Below, in pieces: positions 51,949 through 61,124 of a stretch of DNA of 64,000 nucleotides. Source of the DNA: Clostridium formicaceticum (lineage in GTDB: Bacteria > Bacillota > Clostridia > Peptostreptococcales > Natronincolaceae); contig NZ_CP017603.1 in the NCBI RefSeq assembly GCF_001854185.1, positions 2,914,001 through 2,978,000 on the forward strand, given 5' to 3'. The stretch's first letter is position 1, and each line of letters begins with the position of its first letter. Both the position numbers and the translations under genes were made by a program. The notes beneath the pieces were generated by a model. That model was not told where the DNA came from, ran no database searches, and saw only the letters and a list, made by a program, of their open reading frames with translations.

Positions 51949-52578
51949 ATGGAGAAGAGAGAATCACAGGAAATATTTTTACAATCCAAAGGCAAGGTTA
52001 GATGTGATTCAAGGAAAGCAGTTTTGTTAAAGGATTTAATTGATGTTTCGATAGAAGAGCAGGACATAAGAGATAAGATAAATCATATAGAGTATAAAAT
52101 GAATCATGCTCAAGGACAAAAGACCTATGTGATTTCTATGCTATCAATCATATCCTTGATAAAAAACCAATTTCCAAATATCACAGTTCATGTTCTTGGA
52201 GAGCCAGATATATTGATGATTTTTCAGGATGTTGAAGTGAAAAATAGGGATAAAACAAAGTTAATAAGGGTAGTTTGTATATGTTTTTTATTATTTGTAG
52301 GATCTGCCACTGCCATCATTAATTTTCATTCTGATGTTGATATGCCTCAAACGCAGAAAACAATTTATAGAATTATTACAGGGAAAGAAACGGACCAACT
52401 TTTACTTTTGCAAATTCCCTACTCTTTAGGCATTGGTACAGGAATGTCGATATTCTTTAATCATGTTTTCAAAAAGAGAATTAACAATGAACCTAGTCCT
52501 CTAGAAGTGGAAGTACATTTATACCAAGAAAACATGGACCAATACATAAAAAATATGAGTGAGAAACATAATAGATAG
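51949..52578 (+). CDS. spoVAA: Stage V sporulation protein AA
   Basis: A 209-residue protein with a soluble N-terminal part (IFLQSKGKVRCDSRKAVLLK) and two C-terminal helices (VVCICFLLFVGSATAIINF and LLLLQIPYSLGIGTGMSIFF). It is a member of the SpoVA complex that brings dipicolinic acid into the forespore. It is present in Bacillus-type operons and missing in many Clostridium species. Confidence 0.88.
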   Translation: MEKRESQEIFLQSKGKVRCDSRKAVLLKDLIDVSIEEQDIRDKINHIEYKMNHAQGQKTYVISMLSIISLIKNQFPNITVHVLGEPDILMIFQDVEVKNRDKTKLIRVVCICFLLFVGSATAIINFHSDVDMPQTQKTIYRIITGKETDQLLLLQIPYSLGIGTGMSIFFNHVFKKRINNEPSPLEVEVHLYQENMDQYIKNMSEKHNR

Positions 52579-52589
52579 AAGGGATTGTA

Positions 52590-53000
52590 GTGCTATATAT
52601 TATTATTCCAATAATAGGATTTTCAAATGGGATTGTAGTAGGGAGCGGTATCGTGGCGCTTCTAACTTTGCTAGATATTGTACCAAGACTAGGGCAACTG
52701 ACAAAAACCTATAAATTTACACCAATCTATGAAAATGCAATTATAGGGGGGGCAACGATAGCTGCCTTCCTTTCACTGATTAATAAGGGCATTAACATAG
52801 GAACAATTTTGGTGATTTTGATAGGATTTACCATGGGTATTTTCATAGGGTTATTAGCATCTGCATTGGCAGAGGTGATGAATGTTATACCTGTGGTGGT
52901 TAGAAGGTTTAAGATAGAAGAGTATGTGCTTTATATTGTTTACTCTTTAATTTTAGGGAAAACAATAGGTTCGTTTATACATTGGCTAGTACTTCACTGA
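52590..53000 (+). CDS. spoVAB: Stage V sporulation protein AB
   Basis: A 136-residue membrane protein with four helices and GNG-rich turns, including IPIIGFSNGIVVGSGIVALL and the conserved LDIVPRLGQLTKT. It works with SpoVAA in the dipicolinate transporter. It starts at GTG 52590, after AAGGGATTG, and lies 11 bp from the spoVAA stop. Confidence 0.88.
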   Translation: MLYIIIPIIGFSNGIVVGSGIVALLTLLDIVPRLGQLTKTYKFTPIYENAIIGGATIAAFLSLINKGINIGTILVILIGFTMGIFIGLLASALAEVMNVIPVVVRRFKIEEYVLYIVYSLILGKTIGSFIHWLVLH

Positions 53001-53019
53001 TATAATAAGGAGAAAAAAT

Positions 53020-53178
53020 ATGAAAAGTAATAAAAAATATTTTCAAAGTTTAGAGATTCATCCTATGAGATTTGAAAATATTGAAGAAAAACAAATCATT
53101 CATCAATATGAAAATAGATCTTTAGAAATAAATACAGAAAAACTAAAAGGAAAGAAAAATACAAATGAAATAAGGTGA
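53020..53178 (+). CDS. Small charged protein in the spoVA operon
   Basis: A 52-residue protein, MKSNKKYFQSLEIHPMRFEN to KGKKNTNEIR, with no hydrophobic segment. AAGGAG precedes the ATG by 7 bp. The gene lies between spoVAB and spoVAC. It may be an extra operon member or a small spore-specific protein; no family recognised. Confidence 0.55.
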   Translation: MKSNKKYFQSLEIHPMRFENIEEKQIIHQYENRSLEINTEKLKGKKNTNEIR

Positions 53179-53221
53179 GTTAGAAAAACAAGAAGTGGTT
53201 ATAGGGAAGCTTGAGGGTGAT

Positions 53222-53680
53222 ATGATGGCAAATAATTTATTTCACAATAAACAGGATTATAAAAAATATGTACAGGAGAAGTCTCCTAAGCATAATTACT
53301 TTAAAAATTGTATCTGGGCTTTTATGGTAGGCGGCACGATATGTACGATAGGGCAATTTGTACATAATCAAATAGAAAAATTTTTAAATCTTGATCATTT
53401 AAATGCGACAAATGCAACAATACTGGTTATGATTTTCTTAGGAGCACTGTTTACTGGATTAGGCGTCTATGATCAAATCGGTAAACGAGCTGGTGCAGGT
53501 TCTATTGTGCCTATTACAGGATTTGCTAATTCTATTGTAGCACCTGCCATGGAATTTAAAAGAGAAGGATATGTTTTTGGTGTAGCCGCAAAAATGTTTG
53601 TTTTGGCAGGGCCTGTTCTAGTTTATGGCATTACAAGCTCTGTTATTGTAGGTATCATTTATTACTTTATACAAAAATAG
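53222..53680 (+). CDS. spoVAC: Stage V sporulation protein AC
   Basis: A 152-residue membrane protein. An N-terminal basic stretch (YKKYVQEKSPKHNY) is followed by three or four helices with GGTICTIGQFVHNQ, the Gly-rich IGKRAGAGSIVPITGFANSI and an ending VVGIIYYFIQK. SpoVAC of Bacillus can act as a mechanosensitive channel for dipicolinate. Start 53222 or 53225 is set by GAGGGTGAT. Confidence 0.92.
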   Translation: MMANNLFHNKQDYKKYVQEKSPKHNYFKNCIWAFMVGGTICTIGQFVHNQIEKFLNLDHLNATNATILVMIFLGALFTGLGVYDQIGKRAGAGSIVPITGFANSIVAPAMEFKREGYVFGVAAKMFVLAGPVLVYGITSSVIVGIIYYFIQK

Positions 53681-53692
53681 GAGAATGAGGCA

Positions 53693-54718
53693 ATGGCTAG
53701 AAAAAAAATTGGTAAGCAAACGATTGAGTTCATAGATCCTCCTTCTATTATTTCTACTACTTCTATTGTAGGGCCTAAGGAAGGTCAAGGGCCTTTATCC
53801 CAGTATTTTGATATTATTTTAGAAGACGATTTGTATGGAGAGGATAGCTGGGAAAAAGCTGAAAGTAAGATGGTAAAGGAAGCGGTAAAGCTAGCAGCGA
53901 TGCAGGGAAGACTTCATTTAGAAGATATTGATTATTTATTCGCAGGAGATTTATTAAATCAGCTAATGTCCTCTTCTTTTGCTGCTAGAGATTTAGGTAT
54001 GCCCTATTTTGGATTATTTGGTGCTTGCTCGACTATGGCAGAATCTTTGAGTTTGGCGGCTATAATGATTGAAGGTGGTTTTGCTGATTATGTAGTGGCT
54101 ACTACCTCTAGTCATTTTTCTTCAGCAGAAAGGCAGTTTAGGTTTCCTCTAGAATTAGGAAATCAAAGGCCCCTTACTTCACAGTGGACAGTTACTGGTG
54201 CAGGTGCTGCTATATTAGCTCCTATGCGAAATAAAGGTCCGTATATAACCCATGTTACAACTGGTAAAGTCATTGATTATGGTATTACAGACCCTAATAA
54301 TATGGGAGCTGCCATGGCACCAGCAGCAGTTGATACAATTAAAGCATATTTTGAAGATACAGGAAGATCCCCAGATGAATTTGATTTAATCATTACGGGA
54401 GACTTAGGTAAAATAGGAAATGAAATTGCAATAGACCTGTTAAAACAAGGAGGACTTCCCATAAACAAGACCTTAAGGGATTGTGGTGTGGAAATATTTG
54501 ATCACGTAAGGCAAGATACACATGCGGGTGGTAGTGGATGTGGATGTTCCGCAGTGGTCTTTTGTGGCTATTTATATAAATTATTAAAGGAGAATATATT
54601 TAGGAAAGTTTTATTAGTTTCTACAGGGGCATTATTATCCCCTACAAGTATTCAACAGGGCGAATCTATTCCTAGCATAGCACATGCAGTAGCTATAGAA
54701 GGTAAACTGAAGGACTAG
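53693..54718 (+). CDS. spoVAD: Stage V sporulation protein AD
   Basis: A 341-residue soluble protein of thiolase-like fold, with GACSTMAESLSLAAIMIEGG and HAGGSGCGCSAVVFCGYL. In Bacillus it binds dipicolinic acid directly and delivers it to the membrane proteins. AGGAGAATGAGGC precedes the ATG. It lies 12 bp from spoVAC and 12 bp from spoVAE. Confidence 0.93.
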   Translation: MARKKIGKQTIEFIDPPSIISTTSIVGPKEGQGPLSQYFDIILEDDLYGEDSWEKAESKMVKEAVKLAAMQGRLHLEDIDYLFAGDLLNQLMSSSFAARDLGMPYFGLFGACSTMAESLSLAAIMIEGGFADYVVATTSSHFSSAERQFRFPLELGNQRPLTSQWTVTGAGAAILAPMRNKGPYITHVTTGKVIDYGITDPNNMGAAMAPAAVDTIKAYFEDTGRSPDEFDLIITGDLGKIGNEIAIDLLKQGGLPINKTLRDCGVEIFDHVRQDTHAGGSGCGCSAVVFCGYLYKLLKENIFRKVLLVSTGALLSPTSIQQGESIPSIAHAVAIEGKLKD

Positions 54719-54730
54719 GGGGTTGAAACG

Positions 54731-55087
54731 ATGGGTTATGTTAGCGCATTTATTGTAGGTGGGTTAATTTGTTTAATAGGGCAGCTGTTAATGGACGCGA
54801 CGAAACTAGCGCCAGCCCATGTATTGATCATTTTTGTTACATCTGGCGTTATTTTAACTGCTGTAGGGCTTTATGAGCCGTTGGTGAAGATCGGTGGTGC
54901 AGGAGCAACAATACCTTTGCCGGGGTTTGGTTATTCGTTGGCCAAGGGTGCTTTTAAAGGTGTAAAAGAAAGTGGACTGTTAGGGGCATTTATTGGTGGG
55001 GTTGAGGCTACAGCAGGAGGCATCACAGCAGCTATTGTGTTTGGATATATCATGGCAGTCATATTTGATCCTAAAACAAAACCATAG
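54731..55087 (+). CDS. spoVAE: Stage V sporulation protein AE (membrane part, AEb)
   Basis: A 118-residue membrane protein, similar in layout to SpoVAC: GGLICLIGQLLMDATKL, then LVKIGGAGATIPLPGFGYSLA and AIVFGYIMAVIFDPK. It is the SpoVAEb partner in the dipicolinate channel, made of three to four helices. Confidence 0.9.
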   Translation: MGYVSAFIVGGLICLIGQLLMDATKLAPAHVLIIFVTSGVILTAVGLYEPLVKIGGAGATIPLPGFGYSLAKGAFKGVKESGLLGAFIGGVEATAGGITAAIVFGYIMAVIFDPKTKP

Positions 55088-55225
55088 TTAGTGAACTTTT
55101 TTACTTGTTTCAAAAGCAACTTGCATAATGAAATAGTGAAAACTTTAGTTTGATGTTAGTGAGCTAGTTGCTTTATGTAAAGGTGGAGTTTTAACTAGTA
55201 AAATACTTGATAGAAGGAGCAAAAA

Positions 55226-55801
55226 ATGGAGGAGAAAAGAAAGGTTATACTAATTACAGATGGAGACATGTGTGCAAAAAAGGCAGTAGAGATAGCTGCG
55301 AAAAACATTGGTGGCAGATGTATCTCCCGTTCTGGTGGAAACCCAACGCCTATTACAGCAGGAGAAATTATAGAGCTTGTTAAGGAAGCTAAAAATGACC
55401 CGGTGATTGTAATGGTAGATGATGAAGGTAATGAAAACATAGGGATAGGAGAAAAAATATTATGTAAGTTGGTCAATCATCCTGTGATAGATGTATTAGG
55501 CGTTGTAGTTGTAGCCTCTAACACAAAGGACGTAGACGGCGTGCATCCAGATTTTTGCATTGATAATTATGGTAATATTATTTACGAAGCTGTGGACAAA
55601 GACGGAAACCCAACAGATGAAAAGGTGCTTTATGGGGACACAGTTGATATAGTGGAGAAATGCAAGGTTCCAATGGTTGTGGGTATAGGAGATATTGGAA
55701 AAATGAATGGTAAAGATGATAGAAAAAAAGGAGCACCTATCATTACAAAGGCACTACAAGAGATACTGAATAGAAGTAAGTTGTTAGATAAAAGTAATTG
55801 A
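55226..55801 (+). CDS. spoVAEA: SpoVAE-associated protein (SpoVAEa type)
   Basis: A 191-residue soluble protein opening KVILITDGDMCAKKAVEIAA with ISRSGGNPTPITAGEIIEL, VMVDDEGNENIGIGEKILC and VGIGDIGKMNGKDDRKKGAP. It matches the SpoVAEa family that completes spoVA operons. The 139-bp gap before it is longer than within the rest of the operon. It ends at a strong bidirectional terminator. Confidence 0.88.
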   Translation: MEEKRKVILITDGDMCAKKAVEIAAKNIGGRCISRSGGNPTPITAGEIIELVKEAKNDPVIVMVDDEGNENIGIGEKILCKLVNHPVIDVLGVVVVASNTKDVDGVHPDFCIDNYGNIIYEAVDKDGNPTDEKVLYGDTVDIVEKCKVPMVVGIGDIGKMNGKDDRKKGAPIITKALQEILNRSKLLDKSN

Positions 55802-55828
55802 TAGAACAAACATTAAATAAAAATAAAA

Positions 55829-55866
55829 ATGATAAAAGAGCAGAATGTGAACTGCTCTTTTATCAT
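55829..55866. terminator. Bidirectional terminator after the spoVA operon
   Basis: ATGATAAAAGAGCAG pairs perfectly with CTGCTCTTTTATCAT over 15 bp with an 8-nt loop. It separates the spoVA operon from the leftward PBP gene. Confidence 0.88.
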
Positions 55867-55877
55867 TCGTCTAATCA

Positions 55878-58457
55878 TTAATTGTTTCTCATAGAATCTA
55901 TGATGGTATCATCTATTGGCTCTTCATAAGGATCGGTACCTGGATCTAAATCATCATCAAGCCATCCATCATCTTCTATTAAGCCATCGGTAGAATCGTC
56001 CCCAAAAGGGGGGAAACTACCTCCATCCTCTAATGGATCATAATGACTTTTGGGGAGTGTATAAGCATAATCTGCCGGTACGATACCACCATGAGCTTCG
56101 GGGTAATAGGGAACAGGCCTCTTTATAAACACTCTTGACTCAACTTCCCAAGGCGGTGTGTGTTCTGTGGCTAGCTTACCAGTAGGCACGTGAATATCTG
56201 CCTTTACATGGACATCACAATAGTCTTTGGGTTCAGTGCCACGAACAAAGACTTCTGAACGAACTCTACTACCACGGGGATCCAGCGAGCAATACTCTGT
56301 AGGCAATTTACCAGATACATTACAGACATTTCTCCTTACAATATCACTAGGCTCTTCAAAGTTTTTAGAGCTAAGTTCTTCATGAATACGCTGCATTACG
56401 TTTTTCCATACAGTACCTGCCATTCTACCCCCACCACCGGGTAATTTATCCGGTGTATCATATCCCACCCAAGTAGCAGCAACATAGTAAGGGGTATATC
56501 CTACAAACCAAGCATCTTTATTATTGGTGGTTGTACCAGTTTTACCAGCTACAGGAATTCTACTATTACTTTGATCGAATTTAGCTGATGATCCTGTACC
56601 AGAAGTAACGGCTGTTCTTAGCATATCTGTCAGGATATAGGCTGTCTCTGGAGAAACAACACGATGTTTTTCTGAGTTGTTTTCGAGAATTAAGTTGCCT
56701 CGTCGATCAGTAATTTTAGTAAAGGTAATTGGTTCTGTATAAATTCCTTCATTGGCTAAAGAATTGAAGGCAGCAGTCATTTCTAAAGGGGACACGCCAT
56801 GGGTCATGCCACCTAAAGCTGTGGAAAAAGTAGCATCAGAATATCTTTTGCCATCAGGGGCTATATAAGGATTTTCAGGTCTTACAACTGTAGAGATGCC
56901 CATTTTTTCCATGTATTCAAACATAATATTAAATGCTTGATTATCATTACCATTAGCTAATTGATGGATAGTTACCATAGCACCTACATTACTAGAATCT
57001 CGAATAGCTTCTCTTATAGTTATAAGACCGTTATATCTGTTGTTGTGATTGTTTGGATAACGTCTAGTAGGGTTATTCCTATCAAAATATACCGGTATAT
57101 CATCAATAACAGTAGCAGCAGTAAAGCCTAAATCTAATGCAGGTGTATAGACAGCAATGGGTTTAATAGATGACCCAGGTTGTCTTGGGTTGAGGGCTCG
57201 ATTATATATTTTTCGACCACTAATTCCTCGACCACCAATAAGCGCTTTGATTTCTCCTGTAGTAGGTTCCATAATCACCATAGCTGATTGAGGTTGCACA
57301 TTACCATCTTCACCCACAGTTAGCAGAGGTCTTCCCTGCAAATCTGTAAAGTTACTTTGTTTTTCAAACTCTTCGTCTAAGATCCGTTGAAATTTTGTAT
57401 CCATGGTGCTATAAATTCTTAGGCCACCAGAGTAGAGGGTATTGTTGGCTTCTTCTCTAGAATAACCTTGCTGTAAGAAGGCTTTTATAACATCCTCCTT
57501 TACCAAATCACCAAAATAAGAAGTAAATATATCTGCTGTTAATCGATTTGGTTTCAGACTAGATTTGATATCCTCTTGTAAAGCAGCTTGATACTCGCTT
57601 TCAGTAATCATCTCTAACCTTCTCATGATGCTCAAAACTAAACGTTGTCTCGGTATAGTGTTTTCATTAAATACAATGGTGTAGATAGAATCACTATCAT
57701 TTAAAACATGATGGACATCTGCATCTACTTGGTGTTTTTCTAAGGTTCTTATAGGGGAATATCTAGAAGGGTTTCTAGTAACCCCTGCAATAAGTGCTGA
57801 TTCGGCAATGGTTAGTTCTGACACATCTTTTGAGAAATATACCTGTGATGCTGCTTGTACACCATAGGCACTGCTGCCTAGATAAATGGTATTTAAATAT
57901 GCTTCTAAGATCTGTTCTTTAGACAGTTGTCTATCCAGTTGAATACCATAATACATATCTTGAATTTTTCTAGTAAAGGTTTGTTCATGGGTTAAATATA
58001 GATTTTTAGCAAGCTGTTGATTGATGGTGCTGGCACCTTGCCTAGAGCCAGTACGCAAGTTTGTCCAAGCAGCACCGAAAATACGTTTAATATCTAGACC
58101 ATTGTGATCCCAAAATCGCTCATCTTCAATAGCAACAAAGGCATCTATCAAATGAGGGGGCATTTTAGAATAGTCAGTGATGGATCGATAGTCAGTGGTT
58201 TGAACTTTTTCTAATACTTGGCCTTCACTATCTAAAATAAAAGAACTTTCATCAAGCAAGTCGTAAATATTGGCTGCATCAATTGGATCTGCATCTTTAA
58301 TAATACCCACTACAATGCCAACAGCCGCTCCTCCCACGATAAAACCAAGTAAAACCATAACTGTAATAAATATAAGAAATACTTTCTTTTTGTTAACTTT
58401 CTTACTTTTTTTAGTAGTTCTATTAGTGGTCTTTTCTGATTGTTTTTTTTGTGACAT
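55878..58457 (-). CDS. Class A penicillin-binding protein (PBP1A-type)
   Basis: An 859-residue bifunctional enzyme with a basic cytoplasmic N-terminus (KKSKKVNKKKVFLIF), one membrane anchor at about residues 28-50, GT51 motifs (IEDERFWDHNG near residue 111 and GASTINQQLAKNLYL) and a transpeptidase domain with SxxK in GSSIKPIAV, SxN in RDSSNVGAM and KTGTT. The C-terminus is acidic and proline-rich. It polymerises and cross-links peptidoglycan outside the membrane. ATG 58457 follows GGATGGAGG. It is divergent from yunB. Confidence 0.93.
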   Translation of the reverse strand: MSQKKQSEKTTNRTTKKSKKVNKKKVFLIFITVMVLLGFIVGGAAVGIVVGIIKDADPIDAANIYDLLDESSFILDSEGQVLEKVQTTDYRSITDYSKMPPHLIDAFVAIEDERFWDHNGLDIKRIFGAAWTNLRTGSRQGASTINQQLAKNLYLTHEQTFTRKIQDMYYGIQLDRQLSKEQILEAYLNTIYLGSSAYGVQAASQVYFSKDVSELTIAESALIAGVTRNPSRYSPIRTLEKHQVDADVHHVLNDSDSIYTIVFNENTIPRQRLVLSIMRRLEMITESEYQAALQEDIKSSLKPNRLTADIFTSYFGDLVKEDVIKAFLQQGYSREEANNTLYSGGLRIYSTMDTKFQRILDEEFEKQSNFTDLQGRPLLTVGEDGNVQPQSAMVIMEPTTGEIKALIGGRGISGRKIYNRALNPRQPGSSIKPIAVYTPALDLGFTAATVIDDIPVYFDRNNPTRRYPNNHNNRYNGLITIREAIRDSSNVGAMVTIHQLANGNDNQAFNIMFEYMEKMGISTVVRPENPYIAPDGKRYSDATFSTALGGMTHGVSPLEMTAAFNSLANEGIYTEPITFTKITDRRGNLILENNSEKHRVVSPETAYILTDMLRTAVTSGTGSSAKFDQSNSRIPVAGKTGTTTNNKDAWFVGYTPYYVAATWVGYDTPDKLPGGGGRMAGTVWKNVMQRIHEELSSKNFEEPSDIVRRNVCNVSGKLPTEYCSLDPRGSRVRSEVFVRGTEPKDYCDVHVKADIHVPTGKLATEHTPPWEVESRVFIKRPVPYYPEAHGGIVPADYAYTLPKSHYDPLEDGGSFPPFGDDSTDGLIEDDGWLDDDLDPGTDPYEEPIDDTIIDSMRNN

Positions 58458-58743
58458 ACAAATACCTCCATCCTTAAAATTAAAAGGATATACTTTTTAA
58501 AAACGAATGTTAATAAAAGTAATAATCAATATATCCACTTTAATACTAACATAACAATACAGATTAATACTTTAGTACAGCATATAAAGGCTAGGATAAC
58601 ATTAATATTATAACATAAAATATATAAACTGTTAAACTATCTATGTTACTATACATAATTTGCATAAAAAAGTCAAAGTTAAAATGAAATACTACACAAT
58701 ATTTTCTTTCTTTACATATACTGTATAGAAGGAGATGATTTTT

Positions 58744-59043
58744 TTGTACATAAAAAAAAGAAGTAAAAGAAAGAAATATTTTAAATATAAAGTCTACCTG
58801 TTAATCATCTTCATGTTTATGACCTGTACAACTACATTTATTTATATAGATAACAAGATTATGCCTACGGTACAGGCAATTGGGGAGTTAAAAGCGCAAG
58901 AAATTACAACAAGAGCCATCAATGAGTCTGTTAGCATTGTAGTAAAACAGGATATTACTTACGAAGACCTAATAGCTATAAAGGAAGATGAAGAAGGAAA
59001 TATTACTTTTATGCAGGCGAATGCAATGATTACAAAATTATAA
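58744..59043 (+). pseudogene. yunB: 5' part of sporulation gene yunB, interrupted
   Basis: The first 99 residues of a YunB-type protein. A basic start and one membrane helix (YLLIIFMFMTCTTTFIYI) lead into DNKIMPTVQAIGELKAQEIT, RAINESVSIVVKQDITYEDL and the IKEDEEGNITFMQANAMI motif. Normal YunB is about 230-250 residues. The frame ends at TAA 59041 just as a recombinase gene begins on the other strand. The start at TTG 58744 is 9 bp after GGAG. YunB is a sigma-E spore protein in Bacillus. The rest may lie beyond the window. Confidence 0.75.
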
Positions 59044-59045
59044 AC

Positions 59046-59065
59046 AGCCTTGTATTGCTACAAGG
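59046..59065 (-). terminator. Recombinase terminator next to the yunB junction
   Basis: GCCTTGTA (59046-59053) pairs perfectly with TACAAGGC (59058-59065) over a 4-nt loop, just beyond the recombinase stop. The tail is weak in T. This lies within or next to the putative attachment site. Confidence 0.5.
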
Positions 59066-59066
59066 C

Positions 59067-60650
59067 TTAAAATTTCAGTATCTGAACCTTCAACTCCTTA
59101 TCGTCCCATTCAACATAATTGACAATAGTCTTAAGAAGTATTCTCTGCTCTTGAAAATCAACGATATGAATCTTACTTTTAAACTCCAATAGTGCTTCCT
59201 TGAAAAGGTCTATATTAAAATTAACCCTATCAGAATCATCCTCCACCAGATGTCCTTCCAAGGTTTTATTTTCCTTAGCAAGTTTTTCAACTTCTGCCAT
59301 AAGATACTCTGCAGCAAAAGAGTCTTCTTTGCCAGCGATCTGTCTTACGAGGTTTTCTATAGACTTTTTATTCTTATCTATTTTTTCTACGATTAGTTTA
59401 TTTTGCAGATCCTTATCTTTATTTTTCTTTTTCATAGACTCCAACTGATCGAAGGTGGTAGAGGTAATAATGCCTTCGATTTTTTCAATGACTTCTTTAT
59501 CTGTCTTTATACCATTCAGCCTTTTAGCATCGCATATAACGCCCTTAGAAATGACTTTTTTATTGCAGACATAGTAATGATATCTTTCTTCACTATTTGG
59601 CTTCTTAGGGCCAAATAAAACCCGCATAAAACTACCACAGGAACATCTTATGAGGCCGCTTAAAAGGGCAGCGGCAGAAGTACCGGCTCTGGGAGCCTTA
59701 TCTTTATTCTGCTCAAATATCTGCTGCACCCTCACCCAATCCCTACCAGGAATAACCCCTTTGTGTTTACCAATAGCAACGATCCAATCAGACTTTTCAT
59801 TGTATCGACCCATCCGAGTGTTTTTCAAATCCCTTTTATTATAACCAATCACCCCATATTTCCCGGAAAATTCTTCTTTAGCATTACAGATATCAGCACC
59901 ATTTGTTTTGAAATACTCATAGATACCCTCATCAGCTACAGCGTAGACTGGATTATGCAGGATTTGTTTTAAAGACTGCTTCTGAAAGTCATTGCCATTT
60001 TTGGTTTTAATTTTGTTTAGTAGGCAGTAGGTTTCTAACTTTTGTAGGGATTGAAGCTCCAAGTATTTCTGGAAAATAGTTTTTATTATCTCCAGCTCTT
60101 CCTCAACAGGGATCAGCTTAAACAACTTTCTTTCCTTCATATTTTGATCGATATAGATGATGGGTTCGCTAGTAAAACCAGTAGGATAAATCCCACCTAA
60201 CCATCTTCCAGTACGGGCCAACTGATGCATATTATCCCTGATACGCTCTGCAATAGTCTCCCTTTCTAGCTGTGCAAAGACACTGGCTATATAAAGCATA
60301 GCACGACCCATAGGGGTAGAGGTATCAAACTGTTCTTTGATGGAAACGAAGGCTATATTATTTTTCTGTAGCAGCTCAAGTGTATTAGAAAAATCAGATA
60401 CATTACGACTGATACGGTCCAATCGATAGCATATCAAAACATCATATTTTTTCTTCTCAGCATCCTTCACCAACCTTTTAAACTCAGGCCGATCTATATT
60501 CCCACCAGAGAACCCCTCATCTTCATAGATAGAAAACTCCCTAGCCTCAAAATGACTTCTGGCATATTCCTTACACATCTGTATTTGATTCTCAATAGAC
60601 TCACCCTTGCCGGTGAACTTTGACTTTCTTGAATAGATGGCTATTTTCAT
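59067..60650 (-). CDS. Large serine recombinase, skin-type
   Basis: A 527-residue serine recombinase. The catalytic domain has YSRKSKFTGKGESIENQ (nucleophile Ser), EDEGFSGGNIDRPEF, CYRLDRISRNVSDF and STPMGRAMLYIASVFAQLERETI. The recombinase domain includes LGGIYPTGF, a zinc ribbon (CSCGSFMRV and CNKKVISKGVICDAKRL), then a coiled coil. Its end is 24 bp from the broken yunB, in the place and orientation of the recombinases in B. subtilis skin and related elements. ATG 60650 follows GAGGTGATTCAA. Confidence 0.9.
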   Translation of the reverse strand: MKIAIYSRKSKFTGKGESIENQIQMCKEYARSHFEAREFSIYEDEGFSGGNIDRPEFKRLVKDAEKKKYDVLICYRLDRISRNVSDFSNTLELLQKNNIAFVSIKEQFDTSTPMGRAMLYIASVFAQLERETIAERIRDNMHQLARTGRWLGGIYPTGFTSEPIIYIDQNMKERKLFKLIPVEEELEIIKTIFQKYLELQSLQKLETYCLLNKIKTKNGNDFQKQSLKQILHNPVYAVADEGIYEYFKTNGADICNAKEEFSGKYGVIGYNKRDLKNTRMGRYNEKSDWIVAIGKHKGVIPGRDWVRVQQIFEQNKDKAPRAGTSAAALLSGLIRCSCGSFMRVLFGPKKPNSEERYHYYVCNKKVISKGVICDAKRLNGIKTDKEVIEKIEGIITSTTFDQLESMKKKNKDKDLQNKLIVEKIDKNKKSIENLVRQIAGKEDSFAAEYLMAEVEKLAKENKTLEGHLVEDDSDRVNFNIDLFKEALLEFKSKIHIVDFQEQRILLKTIVNYVEWDDKELKVQILKF

Positions 60651-61124
60651 TTGAATCACCTCGATTATTTATCATAAACATAATATGCTTAAGGGATGGG
60701 GTTTACCATTGGGATTAATCATTTTAGTTAATCGTTAATCGTTAACTCAGATAAGAAATAGAACGTTTGTTTTATTATAGTATGGTTAGGAAGGAAATGG
60801 TAAGTGAGATGTGGTTTAACCACTATATATAAAAGTACAGTAATTAAATTTTATTTTTTGAAAGCATATAAGAGGTATTTTTTATGTATCCTTTATAACA
60901 TTTCACCGAATATTTTTATATTTTGTCTAATTTGGAGCCTAAAGGGAAGAAAAAATAGTACAACTGGACTGGATGGAAGATTTTACAAAATTGCTTACCA
61001 AATTACAAATATCGACATTGAAACATTCTAATTAATGGTATCATAGTGTTGTATAGGTAAATGTAGGTAGTCTAACGTTGTGCGAAACTCTCTAAAGTTA
61101 AAATCATATGTGGAGGTAAATTAT
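60651..61124. other. Spacer with few signals
   Basis: About 470 bp between the recombinase and the lipoprotein-like gene. It has one short repeat (GTTAATCGTTAATCGTTAAC near 60731-60751) close to the recombinase start, a possible regulator site. A 75-codon frame at 60804 lacks a ribosome binding site and shows no family. Nothing more is recognised. Confidence 0.35.

Noticed and set aside
60804-61031. 75-codon frame between recombinase and lipoprotein-like gene
   Set aside because: No ribosome binding site, no recognisable family and composition like neighbouring non-coding DNA.
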